Source: Rhodoferax ferrireducens T118 (lineage in GTDB: Bacteria; Pseudomonadota; Gammaproteobacteria; Burkholderiales; Burkholderiaceae_C). From it: 64,000 bases of DNA. Shown here piece by piece: positions 35,415 to 44,038 of this stretch (position 1 is the first letter of the stretch; each line of letters starts with the position of its first letter). Under the pieces are notes generated by a model. That model saw nothing but the letters and a program-made list of their open reading frames with translations. It searched no databases and was not told the DNA's origin. Position numbers and translations under genes: made by a program. The stretch is taken from contig NC_007908.1 of assembly GCF_000013605.1 (NCBI RefSeq), positions 3,534,001 through 3,598,000 on the forward strand, given 5' to 3'.

Positions 35415-36482
35415 ATGAAAGTTATCCACGCTTTTCTCGCCACCAGCGCCCTCGCGCTCGGCCTGGGCACAACGGCCCTGGCCCAGGAAAAAACCCTGCG
35501 CTTGCTAACCTGGGCTGACTACGCGCCAGCCGACGTGGTGGCACAGTTTGAGAAAGAAAGTGGCTACAAGGTCGAATTGACCCTGTCCAACAACGAAGAA
35601 ATGATCTCCAAGCTGCGCGCCACCGGCGGTGCGGGCTTTGATCTGGCGCAGCCGTCGCAGGACCGCATCACCGGGCCGCAACAGGAATTTGGCATTTACA
35701 AGTCGATGGACCTGAGCAAGCTCAAAGCCGAGCTGTTCATCCCGTCCATGCTGGAAGCGACCAAGAAGAACACCACGCTGGGCGGCAAGGTCTATGGTCT
35801 GCCGCATATCTGGGGCACCGACGGCCTGGTGGTCAACACCAGTCTCACCAAGATGGCCGACTATCCGGATTTGTGCCGCGGCGATGTCAAAGGCAAAACT
35901 GCCGTGCGCCTGAAACGCCCGACCCTGCTGGCGTTTGCTTTTGCCTCTGGCAAAGACCCGTTTGCGCTCTACAGCAACCCCAAAGCCTACGGCGCGCTGA
36001 TGGACGACGTGGGCAAAACCATGATCGCCTGCAAAGGCAACCTGAAATTCTTCTGGGACAACAAAGACCAGTTGCTCAACGGCATGCGCACGGGTGAAAT
36101 CGTCGGCGCCATGATGTGGGACACGGGCGGCTGGAAGCTCAATGGCGAGAAGGCTGAAATCCAGTTCATCGCGCCCAAGTCCGGCGCCCTCGGCTGGATC
36201 GACACCTTTGCCATTCCGGCCAAAGGCAAGAACGACGCCGCCGCTTACGCCTGGATCAACTTCAACCTGCGCCCCGAGATTGCGGCACGGGTGGCCAAGT
36301 CGGCGGGTAATTTCACCGCTTCCCAGGGCGCGGATCAACTGATGGACGCCAAGCTGAAAGCCCAGTTTGCCGCCAGCTTCCCTGAAGCAGCGTTGAAAAA
36401 TGTCAAGTGGTACCCGGCGGTGCCCGCTGGCATTGAAGAGATTGAAGGCCGGGTGCTGGACCGCATCAAAGCGGCCAATTGA
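35415..36482 (+). CDS. polyamine-type ABC transporter receptor (PotF/PotD-like)
   Basis: Periplasmic solute receptor, 355 residues, signal peptide ending ALAQ. Family features: LRLLTWADYAPADVVAQFEKESGYKV, DLAQPSQDRI, YGLPHIWGTDGLVVN, WDTGGW and AIPAKGKNDAAAYAWINF. GGAAGGAA precedes the ATG. It heads a complete four-gene operon. Polyamines are the usual ligands; the nearby catabolic genes suggest a related cationic amine or amino acid could be the real one. Confidence 0.9.
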   Translation: MKVIHAFLATSALALGLGTTALAQEKTLRLLTWADYAPADVVAQFEKESGYKVELTLSNNEEMISKLRATGGAGFDLAQPSQDRITGPQQEFGIYKSMDLSKLKAELFIPSMLEATKKNTTLGGKVYGLPHIWGTDGLVVNTSLTKMADYPDLCRGDVKGKTAVRLKRPTLLAFAFASGKDPFALYSNPKAYGALMDDVGKTMIACKGNLKFFWDNKDQLLNGMRTGEIVGAMMWDTGGWKLNGEKAEIQFIAPKSGALGWIDTFAIPAKGKNDAAAYAWINFNLRPEIAARVAKSAGNFTASQGADQLMDAKLKAQFAASFPEAALKNVKWYPAVPAGIEEIEGRVLDRIKAAN

Positions 36483-36494
36483 GCTTGGCTTGCA

Positions 36495-37649
36495 TTGAGT
36501 TCTGACGTATCTGCTGCGCCCACCGCTTCTGGTGCGGCGCAGCCTGACCTGCAGGCCACCCATGTGACCAAGCACTACGGCGCGTTCCATGCCGTGGATG
36601 ATTTGTCTCTCGAAGTGGCGCGCGGCAGCTTCTTCTCTATCCTGGGGCCTTCGGGCTGCGGCAAAACCACGCTGTTGCGCATGATTGCGGGCTTTTTGAG
36701 CCCCGACTCCGGTGCTATTCAGATTGGCGGCCAGGCCATGAACGGCGTACCGCCCAATCGGCGCCCGGTCAACATGGTGTTTCAGCACCTGGCGCTGTTC
36801 CCGATGATGAACGTGGGCGACAACGTGGGCTACGGCCTGGCACGCCGCGGCGTGGCCAAGGACGAAATCAAGCGCCGTGTGGGTGACATGCTGGAGCGCG
36901 TCAGCCTGCCCGGTGCGCAAGACAAGCGCGTCGATCAGTTGTCTGGCGGGCAAAAGCAGCGTGTGGCGATTGCCCGCAGTCTGGTGCTGGAGCCCACGCT
37001 CTTGCTGCTGGACGAACCCCTGGGTGCGCTGGACTTGAAACTGCGCGAGCACATGAAGATTGAGCTCAAGCAGTTGCAAGCCGCCTTTGGCACCACCTTT
37101 GTGTACATCACACACGACCAGTCGGAAGCGCTGGTGCTGTCAGACCATGTGGCGGTCATGAACCATGGGCGCTTTGAGCAGGTGGGCACGCCGCAGCAGC
37201 TTTACTACGAACCGCAGACGCCGTTTGTGGCGGGCTTTGTGGGTGCCAACAACCGCATTGCAGGCCGTGCATCGGACGTGAACGGCAACCTGGTGACCGT
37301 CACCAGCGCCGATGGCATGGTGGTTCCCGCACGGGCCATGGGCCAGGTCCAGCTGGGTGATGCGGTTGAAGCCTTTGTGCGCCCCGAAGTGGCCCGTCTG
37401 GCGCGCCAGAGCGTCACGCTGGCCGATGCCGGCTTGCCTTTTTTCAGCGCCCGCGTAGCCAGCCTGCTGTTTGACGGTGCCAACTCGGCGGTGCTGCTGC
37501 ATGAAGAGAACTCGCACACTGAATTTCGTATCGCCTTGCCCCAGACTGGTCAGTTCGCCGACCTGGCGGTGGGTGAGCGCGTGCACTTCGGCTTTGACCC
37601 GCAACGGGCCGTGTGCTTTGCCCCAAGCCAGGCCGAAAGATCGGCGTAG
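36495..37649 (+). CDS. polyamine-type ABC transporter ATPase (PotA/PotG-like)
   Basis: 384 residues. Walker A GPSGCGKTT, Q-loop MVFQHLALFP, signature LSGGQKQR, Walker B LLLLDEPLGALD, switch THDQ, then a C-terminal TOBE regulatory domain. The start is TTG at 36495, 12 bases after the receptor stop; no ATG fits before the conserved core. It powers import through the two permeases that follow. Confidence 0.92.
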   Translation: MSSDVSAAPTASGAAQPDLQATHVTKHYGAFHAVDDLSLEVARGSFFSILGPSGCGKTTLLRMIAGFLSPDSGAIQIGGQAMNGVPPNRRPVNMVFQHLALFPMMNVGDNVGYGLARRGVAKDEIKRRVGDMLERVSLPGAQDKRVDQLSGGQKQRVAIARSLVLEPTLLLLDEPLGALDLKLREHMKIELKQLQAAFGTTFVYITHDQSEALVLSDHVAVMNHGRFEQVGTPQQLYYEPQTPFVAGFVGANNRIAGRASDVNGNLVTVTSADGMVVPARAMGQVQLGDAVEAFVRPEVARLARQSVTLADAGLPFFSARVASLLFDGANSAVLLHEENSHTEFRIALPQTGQFADLAVGERVHFGFDPQRAVCFAPSQAERSA

Positions 37650-37666
37650 GCCAGCGGTGAGCGTCC

Positions 37667-38554
37667 ATGCCAACTGAATCTACCCGCAGCGCCATGCCGT
37701 ATGCACGGCTGATGCTCATGCTGCTGCTGGCGCCGGCGCTGTTGTGGCTGCTGGGGCTGATTGTGTTGCCCCACGTCGAGCTGGGTATCTTGTCGCTGCG
37801 CGCACGGGTCGCGCCGCGCGTCTACGAGGCCAGCCTGGCGCAGTACCGCACCTTCATTGAAGAGCCGCTCTACTGGCACACCTTTGTGCGCACCGCGCTG
37901 ATGTCCATTTTGGCGACGGCTGTCACTTTGGTCATGGCGTTCCCGATTGCCTGGACCATTGCCAAGCTGGCGCGCGGTCGCAACAAGTCGATGCTGTTTG
38001 TGCTGTGCCTGATCCCGTTTTGGGTCAGCGAAACGGTGCGCACCTTGGGCTGGATGATTTTGCTGCGCGAGTCCGGCGTGCTGCCGCAGTTGCTGGTGTG
38101 GCTGGGCTTGAGCCCCGCGCCGATCGAGATGCTCTACCACGACGCCACCATTTTGGTCGGACTGGTCTACACCTCCATGCTGTTCATGGTGATTCCACTC
38201 ATCAGCGCGCTCGAGAGCCTGGACGACTCACTGATTGAAGCCGCCTACGACCTGGGTGGCAACGGCTGGTCGATCCTGCGCCAGATTGTGATTCCGCACG
38301 CCGCGCCCGGTATTGTGGCGGGCTGCATTGTGGTGTTCATGCTGACCTTGGGCAACTACCTGACACCCACGCTGCTGGGTGGCAAAAACTCGCAGTGGTT
38401 CACCGAGCAGATCTACACCCAGTTCATCACCCGTTTCAACTGGGAGCAGGGGGCCGCCTTTGGCTTTTTGCTGCTGGGTTTATCGACGGCCATCGTGTGG
38501 GCCGGCTTGCGCTTAAGCGGTCAGAAATTTGGCGAAGTGATGCAACGATCATGA
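37667..38554 (+). CDS. polyamine-type ABC permease (PotB/PotH-like)
   Basis: 295 residues, six membrane helices, with the EAA-type loop SLDDSLIEAAYDLGGNGWSILRQIVIPHAAPG. It forms the channel with the next gene, and its stop overlaps that gene's start (ATGA). Confidence 0.92.
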   Translation: MPTESTRSAMPYARLMLMLLLAPALLWLLGLIVLPHVELGILSLRARVAPRVYEASLAQYRTFIEEPLYWHTFVRTALMSILATAVTLVMAFPIAWTIAKLARGRNKSMLFVLCLIPFWVSETVRTLGWMILLRESGVLPQLLVWLGLSPAPIEMLYHDATILVGLVYTSMLFMVIPLISALESLDDSLIEAAYDLGGNGWSILRQIVIPHAAPGIVAGCIVVFMLTLGNYLTPTLLGGKNSQWFTEQIYTQFITRFNWEQGAAFGFLLLGLSTAIVWAGLRLSGQKFGEVMQRS

Positions 38555-39423
38555 TCGCCTCCCTGCCCCGCCCGCTTTGGTTGCGCGCCAGCACCGTGGT
38601 CTACGGACTGCTGTTTTTTGCCTTTTTGTTTCTGCCGCTGGTGGTCGTGGCGGTATTCGCCTTCAACGACGCAGCCTACCCGGCGCCGCCGTGGCGCGGC
38701 TTCACGCTGGACTGGTTTTTGGGTGGTGCCGATACGGCGCGCCGCGGCTTGTTTGCCGACAGCGCCATGCTGGGCAGCCTGTGGACCAGTGTGGTGGTGG
38801 CGTGCTGGGTGACCGTGCTCTCGGTCTTGGTCGGCACGGCCAACGCGTTTCTGATTGAGCGCACGCAGTTTCGGGGCAAACAGGCTTTGTCATTGTTGAT
38901 GCTGGCGCCGCTGGTGATTCCGGGCGTGATTCTGGGCATCTCGATCCTGGCTTTTGCCAGCCGCATTGCCAATCTGGCCGATGACCTGTGGGCGCTGGAG
39001 CTGAATTTTTTGCGCCCCGGCCTGCCACTGGTGGTGTTGGGGCAGTTCTCGTACATCGTGTCCATTGCCACGCTGACCATCACGGCGCGGCTCAAGCGCT
39101 TTGATGTCACGCTGGAAGAGGCCGCCTACAACCTGGGCGCCTCACGCGCAGCGGTGTTTACCACCATCACCCTGCCCTATCTGCAACCCGCGCTGATTGG
39201 CGCGGCCGCTATTTCATTTTTGATGTCGTTCGAGAACTTCAACACCACGCTCATGCTGGTGGGGTCGGACGCGCCCTTGACCGTGATGATGTATGGACGC
39301 ATGCGCGAAGGTGCGACCCCGGTGCTCAACGCGGTGAGTCTGTTTTTGATGGTGGCTTCTGCCCTGTTGGCACTGACGTTGTTGCGGGGTAAGCCATCAG
39401 CGCAGGGGCCGGCAGCGGTGTGA
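38551..39423 (+). CDS. polyamine-type ABC permease (PotC/PotI-like)
   Basis: 290 residues, six helices, EAA loop TLEEAAYNLGASRAAVFTTITLPYLQPA and the typical SFENFNTTLMLVG. The start at 38551 overlaps the previous stop. Its last 98 bases overlap the 3' end of the convergent ornithine-cyclodeaminase-family gene, an unusual arrangement. Confidence 0.92.
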   Translation: MIASLPRPLWLRASTVVYGLLFFAFLFLPLVVVAVFAFNDAAYPAPPWRGFTLDWFLGGADTARRGLFADSAMLGSLWTSVVVACWVTVLSVLVGTANAFLIERTQFRGKQALSLLMLAPLVIPGVILGISILAFASRIANLADDLWALELNFLRPGLPLVVLGQFSYIVSIATLTITARLKRFDVTLEEAAYNLGASRAAVFTTITLPYLQPALIGAAAISFLMSFENFNTTLMLVGSDAPLTVMMYGRMREGATPVLNAVSLFLMVASALLALTLLRGKPSAQGPAAV

Positions 39424-40396
39424 AACCCTGCAGCACATGCTCTGCCGCGATCAAGTCGAGTGCGGCAAAACCCACGGACTTATAGACCGTGATATCTTGC
39501 TCTGAGCTGCGTCCCGTCATGTGGGGTGAAGAAGCCAGCAGCTCAGTCAGTTCCCCGCGCACGTCTGCCTCGGAAATCAAGCCAGCACGCAAGGCCTGCC
39601 AGACCTCACCGCCTTTTTGCAGTACGCCTTCACGGGTGTCGACAAAGAGCCTGACGCCGGGCAGGAGTTGAGGTTCTGCTTCGGCCATGTTGGCGGTGAA
39701 TGCGCCGATCAAACCCAAGTGTGTGCCAGGTTTGACCCACTCGCTTCGAATGAACGGTGCGGTCGCCGTCGTGACCGCAGCCACGATGTCGATGGCGGCC
39801 AGCGTGCTTTCCAGATTTGTCGTCGCGCGTGCCGCAATACCCACCTTGGCCAGTTCATCGACAACGGCCTGGGCCTTGTCGAGTTGGCGCCCCCATATGA
39901 CGGTTTCAGACAACTTAAACACGCTGTGATGCGCCATCGCCATGTGCGCCGAAAGTGCACCAGTGCCCAGCACCGCGAGTCTTGTACTGCCGGGTCGAGC
40001 CAGGAGCCGGGCCGCCAGTGCGGCAGCCGCTGCGGTGCGGCGCAGCGTCAATTCGGTGCCATCGATGACAGCCAGCGTTGTGCCGTCTTCACACGAGGTC
40101 AGCACATAAACGGCAGATACGGCGGGCTTGCCCCTGGCATTGTTTTCAGGCCAGATGGAGACGATCTTGGTGCCCATCATGCGATTGGGTCTCCAAGCGG
40201 GCATGATCAGAACCGTGCTGGCATCGTGGTTGGGATTGAAATGGCTGCGCGGCGGCGACTCAATAGGCTCGCGCAAGCCCTTGGCGAGAGATTGGATCAG
40301 CGCGCCGTAGGGCGTCAGGCGAGCCACTTCGTCTTTGGGGATGAACTGCATGATGGGCGTGTGATGTGAAGAAGACCTCTGTGCCGTCAAAGTCAT
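39326..40396 (-). CDS. ornithine cyclodeaminase/mu-crystallin family protein
   Basis: About 356 residues. OCD/mu-crystallin fold with GTKIVSIWPENN, ELTLRRTAAAAALAARLLA, the NAD loop VLGTGALSAHMA, and the terminal DITVYKSVGFAALDL. Members act as ornithine cyclodeaminase or as NAD(P)H ketimine reductases; the latter reduce cyclic ketimines such as piperideine-2-carboxylate. The last ~30 residues lie beyond the usual family end and are encoded antisense to the permease gene. The start at 40396 overlaps the regulator stop as ATGA; the fold proper begins at Met 40351. Confidence 0.85.
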   Translation of the reverse strand: MTLTAQRSSSHHTPIMQFIPKDEVARLTPYGALIQSLAKGLREPIESPPRSHFNPNHDASTVLIMPAWRPNRMMGTKIVSIWPENNARGKPAVSAVYVLTSCEDGTTLAVIDGTELTLRRTAAAAALAARLLARPGSTRLAVLGTGALSAHMAMAHHSVFKLSETVIWGRQLDKAQAVVDELAKVGIAARATTNLESTLAAIDIVAAVTTATAPFIRSEWVKPGTHLGLIGAFTANMAEAEPQLLPGVRLFVDTREGVLQKGGEVWQALRAGLISEADVRGELTELLASSPHMTGRSSEQDITVYKSVGFAALDLIAAEHVLQGFTPLPAPALMAYPATTSVPTGQKPPSKTDSPR

Positions 40397-40998
40397 ATTT
40401 TTTTCGTCGTGCGTGGGTGGGTGGTGCTGACCCACAAGACTTCTGCATCCTCTGCACTGACGCTGATCACGCGGTGCCCCATGCGGCTGTCGATGTACCA
40501 GGAGTCGCCCGGCCCCAGATACACGGGCTCGTAAAACTCGGTGAAAAGTTCCACGTCACCGGCCAGCACATAAACAAACTCTTCCCCCGTATGACGGCTC
40601 CAGTCTTCAAAATCGTCAAACGAGCGTGCCAGGATTCGGGTCTTGAATGGAATCATGTCTTTGTTCGACATGTCATTGCACAGCAGGGTGTGGTCGTAGT
40701 AAGGCGTGTGGTGACTCTGGCCGGAGCCCTTGCGCGTGATGCTGCGTCGTCCACTGCCTGAAATATTTTTGTTCGGCTCAAACAACTCGCTGATGTCGAT
40801 TTGTAAACCCGTGGCCAATTTGATCAACGCGTCATAGGTGGGCGACATCAGGCCGTTCTCAATTTTGGACAGCGTGGATCGCGCCAGACCGGTCGCCTGA
40901 CTGGTCTGCTCCAAGGTCCAGCCAAGCTGGCTGCGCTGGGCCCGTATGCGTTGCCCCAGCAAAGCCTCACTGCTACTCGGTTCGGATTGATCATTCAT
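40393..40998 (-). CDS. XRE-cupin transcriptional regulator
   Basis: 201 residues. An N-terminal helix-turn-helix (QTSQATGLARSTLSKIENGLMSPTYDALIKLA, shown here only for location near 25-60) is followed by a C-terminal cupin sensor domain (HTGEEFVYVLAGDVELF, LGPGDSWYIDSRMGHR). Such regulators often control amino acid or polyamine catabolic genes, with the cupin binding a ligand. It lies between ALDH7 and the OCD gene in one operon, so it probably controls that operon and the divergent oxidase gene. Confidence 0.88.
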   Translation of the reverse strand: MNDQSEPSSSEALLGQRIRAQRSQLGWTLEQTSQATGLARSTLSKIENGLMSPTYDALIKLATGLQIDISELFEPNKNISGSGRRSITRKGSGQSHHTPYYDHTLLCNDMSNKDMIPFKTRILARSFDDFEDWSRHTGEEFVYVLAGDVELFTEFYEPVYLGPGDSWYIDSRMGHRVISVSAEDAEVLWVSTTHPRTTKKI

Positions 40999-41044
40999 AG
41001 AAGATGTTGTTTTGTCGACAAGCAAAAGCGCGTCCGCCGCAGAC

Positions 41045-42559
41045 CTACACGTCAAAGCGAACACCCTGCGCGAGCGGGAGTTCTTTTGAATAATTGATCG
41101 TGTTGGTCGCACGGCGCATGTAGGCACGCCAGGCATCGGAGCCCGACTCCCGGCCACCGCCGGTTTCTTTTTCGCCGCCAAAGGCGCCGCCTATTTCCGC
41201 CCCGGAAGTGCCAATGTTGACATTGGCAATACCGCAGTCAGAACCGGCGCTGCCAAGGAAGGTTTCGGCCTCACGCAAGTCATTGCTGAAGATGGCGGAC
41301 GACAAGCCTTGCGGCACATCGTTTTGCAGGGCCACGGCATCTTCAAAATGTTCGTAAGCCAGCACATACAAGATGGGGGCAAAAGTCTCATGGCGCACGG
41401 TTTCGGTTTGCGCCGGCATCTCGACAATGGCGGGCTTGACGTAGTAGGCCTTGGGGAACTGCTCATGCAGTACACGCTCCCCACCAAACACCACGCCACC
41501 TTCCTCTTGAGCTTTCACCAATGCTTGTTGCATGGCGTCAAAAGATGCCTTGTCGATCAGCGGTCCGACCAAAGTTCCCGGGGTGAGGGGGTTGCCAATC
41601 GGCAAGGCCTGATAAGCTTTTTTGAGACGTTCAGTCAAGGCTTGGCGCACACTGTGGTGCACGATCAGCCGTCGCGTGGTGGTGCAGCGCTGCCCAGCCG
41701 TGCCCACGGCGGCAAACAAGATGCCGCGTACAGCCAGGTCAAGGTCTGCGCTTGGGGTGATGATCACAGCGTTGTTGCCACCCAATTCCAGCAGACTGCG
41801 GCCAAAACGCCGCGCCACATTCGGGCCCACTTCACGTCCCATGCGGGTGCTGCCCGTCGCCGAGACCAGCGCCACTCTGGCGTGATTCACCAGCGCCTCA
41901 CCCACGTCCCGTGCGCCAATGAGCAGTTGCGACAGACCTTCGGGAGCGTCTCCAAATCGTTTGGCGGCGCGCTCAAACAGGGCCTGGCAGGCCAATGCAG
42001 CCAGCGGTGTTTTTTCGGACGGCTTCCACACGACCGAATCACCACACACCAGGGCCAGCGCGGCGTTCCAGGACCAGACGGCCACGGGAAAGTTGAACGC
42101 GCTGATCACCCCCACAACGCCCAGCGGGTGCCATGTTTCCATCATGCGGTGTCCGGGTCGCTCGGAAGCAATCGTCAAACCATAAAGCTGGCGGGACAGC
42201 CCGACGGCGAAATCACAGACATCAATCATTTCCTGCACTTCGCCCAGGCCCTCAGAGAGGACTTTTCCGGCCTCCAGCGATATCAGCTGACCCAAATCGT
42301 TTTTGGACAGGCGCAACTCTTCGCCAAGCAGGCGAACGAGTTCCCCACGCCGCGGCGCAGGCGTGTTGCGCCAGGTCAGAAACGATTCATGCGCGGCACG
42401 GACGATCTCGGCCACCTCCTGCTGGCCGTGTGTGGGCACGCGACCCAGTTCACTGCCGTCGATCGGCGAGCAAACAACCAGGGTTCCCCCGCTATAAGCC
42501 GAGGACGCAACGCCCAAGCGTTGCATGAGAGACGGAAGAAGTGCATTTGCCGTGGACAT
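41045..42559 (-). CDS. ALDH7-type aminoadipate-semialdehyde dehydrogenase
   Basis: 504-residue aldehyde dehydrogenase. Key parts are GVISAFNFPVAVWSWNAALA, WKPSEKTPL, SATGSTRMGREVG, catalytic Glu in LLELGGNNA, catalytic Cys in GTAGQRCTTTRR, and HETFAPILYVL. The end GGEKETGGGRESGSDAWRAY and RATNTINYS is characteristic of the ALDH7 (antiquitin/AmaB) group, which oxidises piperideine-6-carboxylate/aminoadipate semialdehyde in lysine catabolism. First gene of the operon with the XRE-cupin regulator and OCD protein; divergent from the FAD oxidase. Confidence 0.9.
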   Translation of the reverse strand: MSTANALLPSLMQRLGVASSAYSGGTLVVCSPIDGSELGRVPTHGQQEVAEIVRAAHESFLTWRNTPAPRRGELVRLLGEELRLSKNDLGQLISLEAGKVLSEGLGEVQEMIDVCDFAVGLSRQLYGLTIASERPGHRMMETWHPLGVVGVISAFNFPVAVWSWNAALALVCGDSVVWKPSEKTPLAALACQALFERAAKRFGDAPEGLSQLLIGARDVGEALVNHARVALVSATGSTRMGREVGPNVARRFGRSLLELGGNNAVIITPSADLDLAVRGILFAAVGTAGQRCTTTRRLIVHHSVRQALTERLKKAYQALPIGNPLTPGTLVGPLIDKASFDAMQQALVKAQEEGGVVFGGERVLHEQFPKAYYVKPAIVEMPAQTETVRHETFAPILYVLAYEHFEDAVALQNDVPQGLSSAIFSNDLREAETFLGSAGSDCGIANVNIGTSGAEIGGAFGGEKETGGGRESGSDAWRAYMRRATNTINYSKELPLAQGVRFDV

Positions 42560-42589
42560 GGTTTTTTTACCCGATTTGAAAGAAAAATG

Positions 42590-42603
42590 TTTCCCAAAGG
42601 AAA
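42590..42603. promoter_or_regulatory. candidate operator, TTTCC-CAAA-GGAAA
   Basis: A perfect inverted repeat of five-base arms with a four-base spacer in the 98-base AT-rich region between the divergent ALDH7 and FAD oxidase genes. It is a plausible site for the local XRE-cupin regulator. Confidence 0.4.
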
Positions 42604-42608
42604 TTATA

Positions 42609-42638
42609 TTGACTGATAATAGAATTTGTCCATATTTT
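42609..42638 (+). promoter_or_regulatory. candidate promoter of FAD oxidase gene
   Basis: TTGACT (42609-42614) and TATTTT (42633-42638) are separated by 18 bases. A start near 42645 would leave only a short leader before the ATG at 42658, which has no visible ribosome site. Confidence 0.4.
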
Positions 42639-42657
42639 TATACTTTTGTTGTTCTAT

Positions 42658-43833
42658 ATGAAACAAGTTGACGTCGTCATCGTGGGGGGTGCTGCAGTTG
42701 GCAGCTCGGCGGCGTACTTTTTGGCTTCCCAAGCCGACTTCAAAGGGTCGGTGCTGGTGCTGGAAAAAGACTTCTCGTTTGAAAAATGCGCCACGACGCT
42801 TTCGGCGGCGTCGATACGACACCAGTTCTCGACACCGGGCAATATTGAGATGTCGCAGTTTGGTACGCAGTTCATCCAGCACATTGGCGAGCATTTGTCG
42901 GTAGCTGGCGAGGCCCCGGATGTCGGGTTTCACGAAGAGGGTTATCTGTTTCTGGCTAGCGATGCAGGGCGCGCCATCCTGGAGTCCAACCACCGCGTAC
43001 AACGCAATTTGAACGTCGACGTCACCTTGCTGAGCCCCGCGCGTTTGAGGGAACGCTACCCGTGGATGAATACGAATGACTTGAGCGCGGGTTCGCTGGG
43101 CTTGTCCGGTGAAGGCTGGCTCGACGCCTACAGTCTGATGCACGGTTTTCGACGCAAGGCAATATCTTTGGGCGTGCAGTACCGCCAGGCGCAGGTGCTC
43201 AGCGTCAAGCGCCAAGGTCGCCGGATTCAATCGGTCAGCCTGTCCGACGGCTCCACCGTGAACTGCTCGGTGCTCATCAACGCCGCCGGCACTGGTGCGC
43301 GCACGCTGGCGCAAAGTGCGGGCATTACCCTGCCCGTGGAGTCGCGCAAGCGCTGTGTGTTCCACTTCACCTCGTCAGCCCAGACCCCCCGTTGCCCCAT
43401 GGTCATTGACCCCAGCGGCGCGTATTTCCGGCCGGAGGGCAAGGGCTACCTATGTGGCATTTCGCCCGCGCAAGAACAAGACCCCGAATGTTTTGACTTT
43501 GAGGTGCAGCACACGCTGTTTGACGAAGTGCTCTGGCCCCTGCTGGCGGCGCGTGTCCCAGGCTTTGAAGCCGTGCGCGTGAAAAACGCGTGGGCAGGGC
43601 ACTACGACATGAACACCCTTGATCACAACCTCATCTTGGGCGCACACCCTGAAGTGGACAATTTTTTGTTTGCCAACGGATTCAGTGGTCACGGCCTGCA
43701 GCAATCCCCCGCCGTGGGTCGGGCCTTGTCGGAACTGGTGACCTACGGTGACTACCGAACACTCAATCTCTCGGCTTTTGGCTGGCAGCGAATACTTGAA
43801 AACAGACCTTTGCTGGAAATTAATGTGGTGTGA
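42658..43833 (+). CDS. FAD-dependent amine/amino acid oxidase (DAO family)
   Basis: 391 residues. The FAD Rossmann site is VDVVIVGGAAVGSSAAYFLA, followed by TTLSAASIRHQFSTPGN, INAAGTGAR, and the C-terminal FLFANGFSGHGLQQSPAVGRALSELV. The family includes sarcosine, proline and pipecolate oxidases and FOXRED1. Next to ALDH7 and a ketimine-reductase-like gene, pipecolate oxidation is the best guess. The protein is intact. It is divergent from ALDH7 and probably controlled with it. Confidence 0.85.
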   Translation: MKQVDVVIVGGAAVGSSAAYFLASQADFKGSVLVLEKDFSFEKCATTLSAASIRHQFSTPGNIEMSQFGTQFIQHIGEHLSVAGEAPDVGFHEEGYLFLASDAGRAILESNHRVQRNLNVDVTLLSPARLRERYPWMNTNDLSAGSLGLSGEGWLDAYSLMHGFRRKAISLGVQYRQAQVLSVKRQGRRIQSVSLSDGSTVNCSVLINAAGTGARTLAQSAGITLPVESRKRCVFHFTSSAQTPRCPMVIDPSGAYFRPEGKGYLCGISPAQEQDPECFDFEVQHTLFDEVLWPLLAARVPGFEAVRVKNAWAGHYDMNTLDHNLILGAHPEVDNFLFANGFSGHGLQQSPAVGRALSELVTYGDYRTLNLSAFGWQRILENRPLLEINVV

Positions 43834-44038
43834 TGTTCATTCATTACGTCCCGCACGCCAGCGGCGAAAGCGACAAAAGCACTACCGGCTCGTCGGCGCA
43901 CCACTGGAAACATTTCGTTAAAGGTCATAACGCCACGGCAACCCGTCAAACAGGCGGCCAAATTCTGGTCGATCAGCCCAGGCTAACGTGCCTTGGCCAG
44001 CGGCAAGCCGGCGCTTGTGCATGGCCTGATCGACCCGA
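43834..44038. other. gap between convergent genes
   Basis: 205 bases between the FAD oxidase and the convergent amino-acid receptor gene. No gene, clear terminator or repeat was recognised. Confidence 0.4.
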
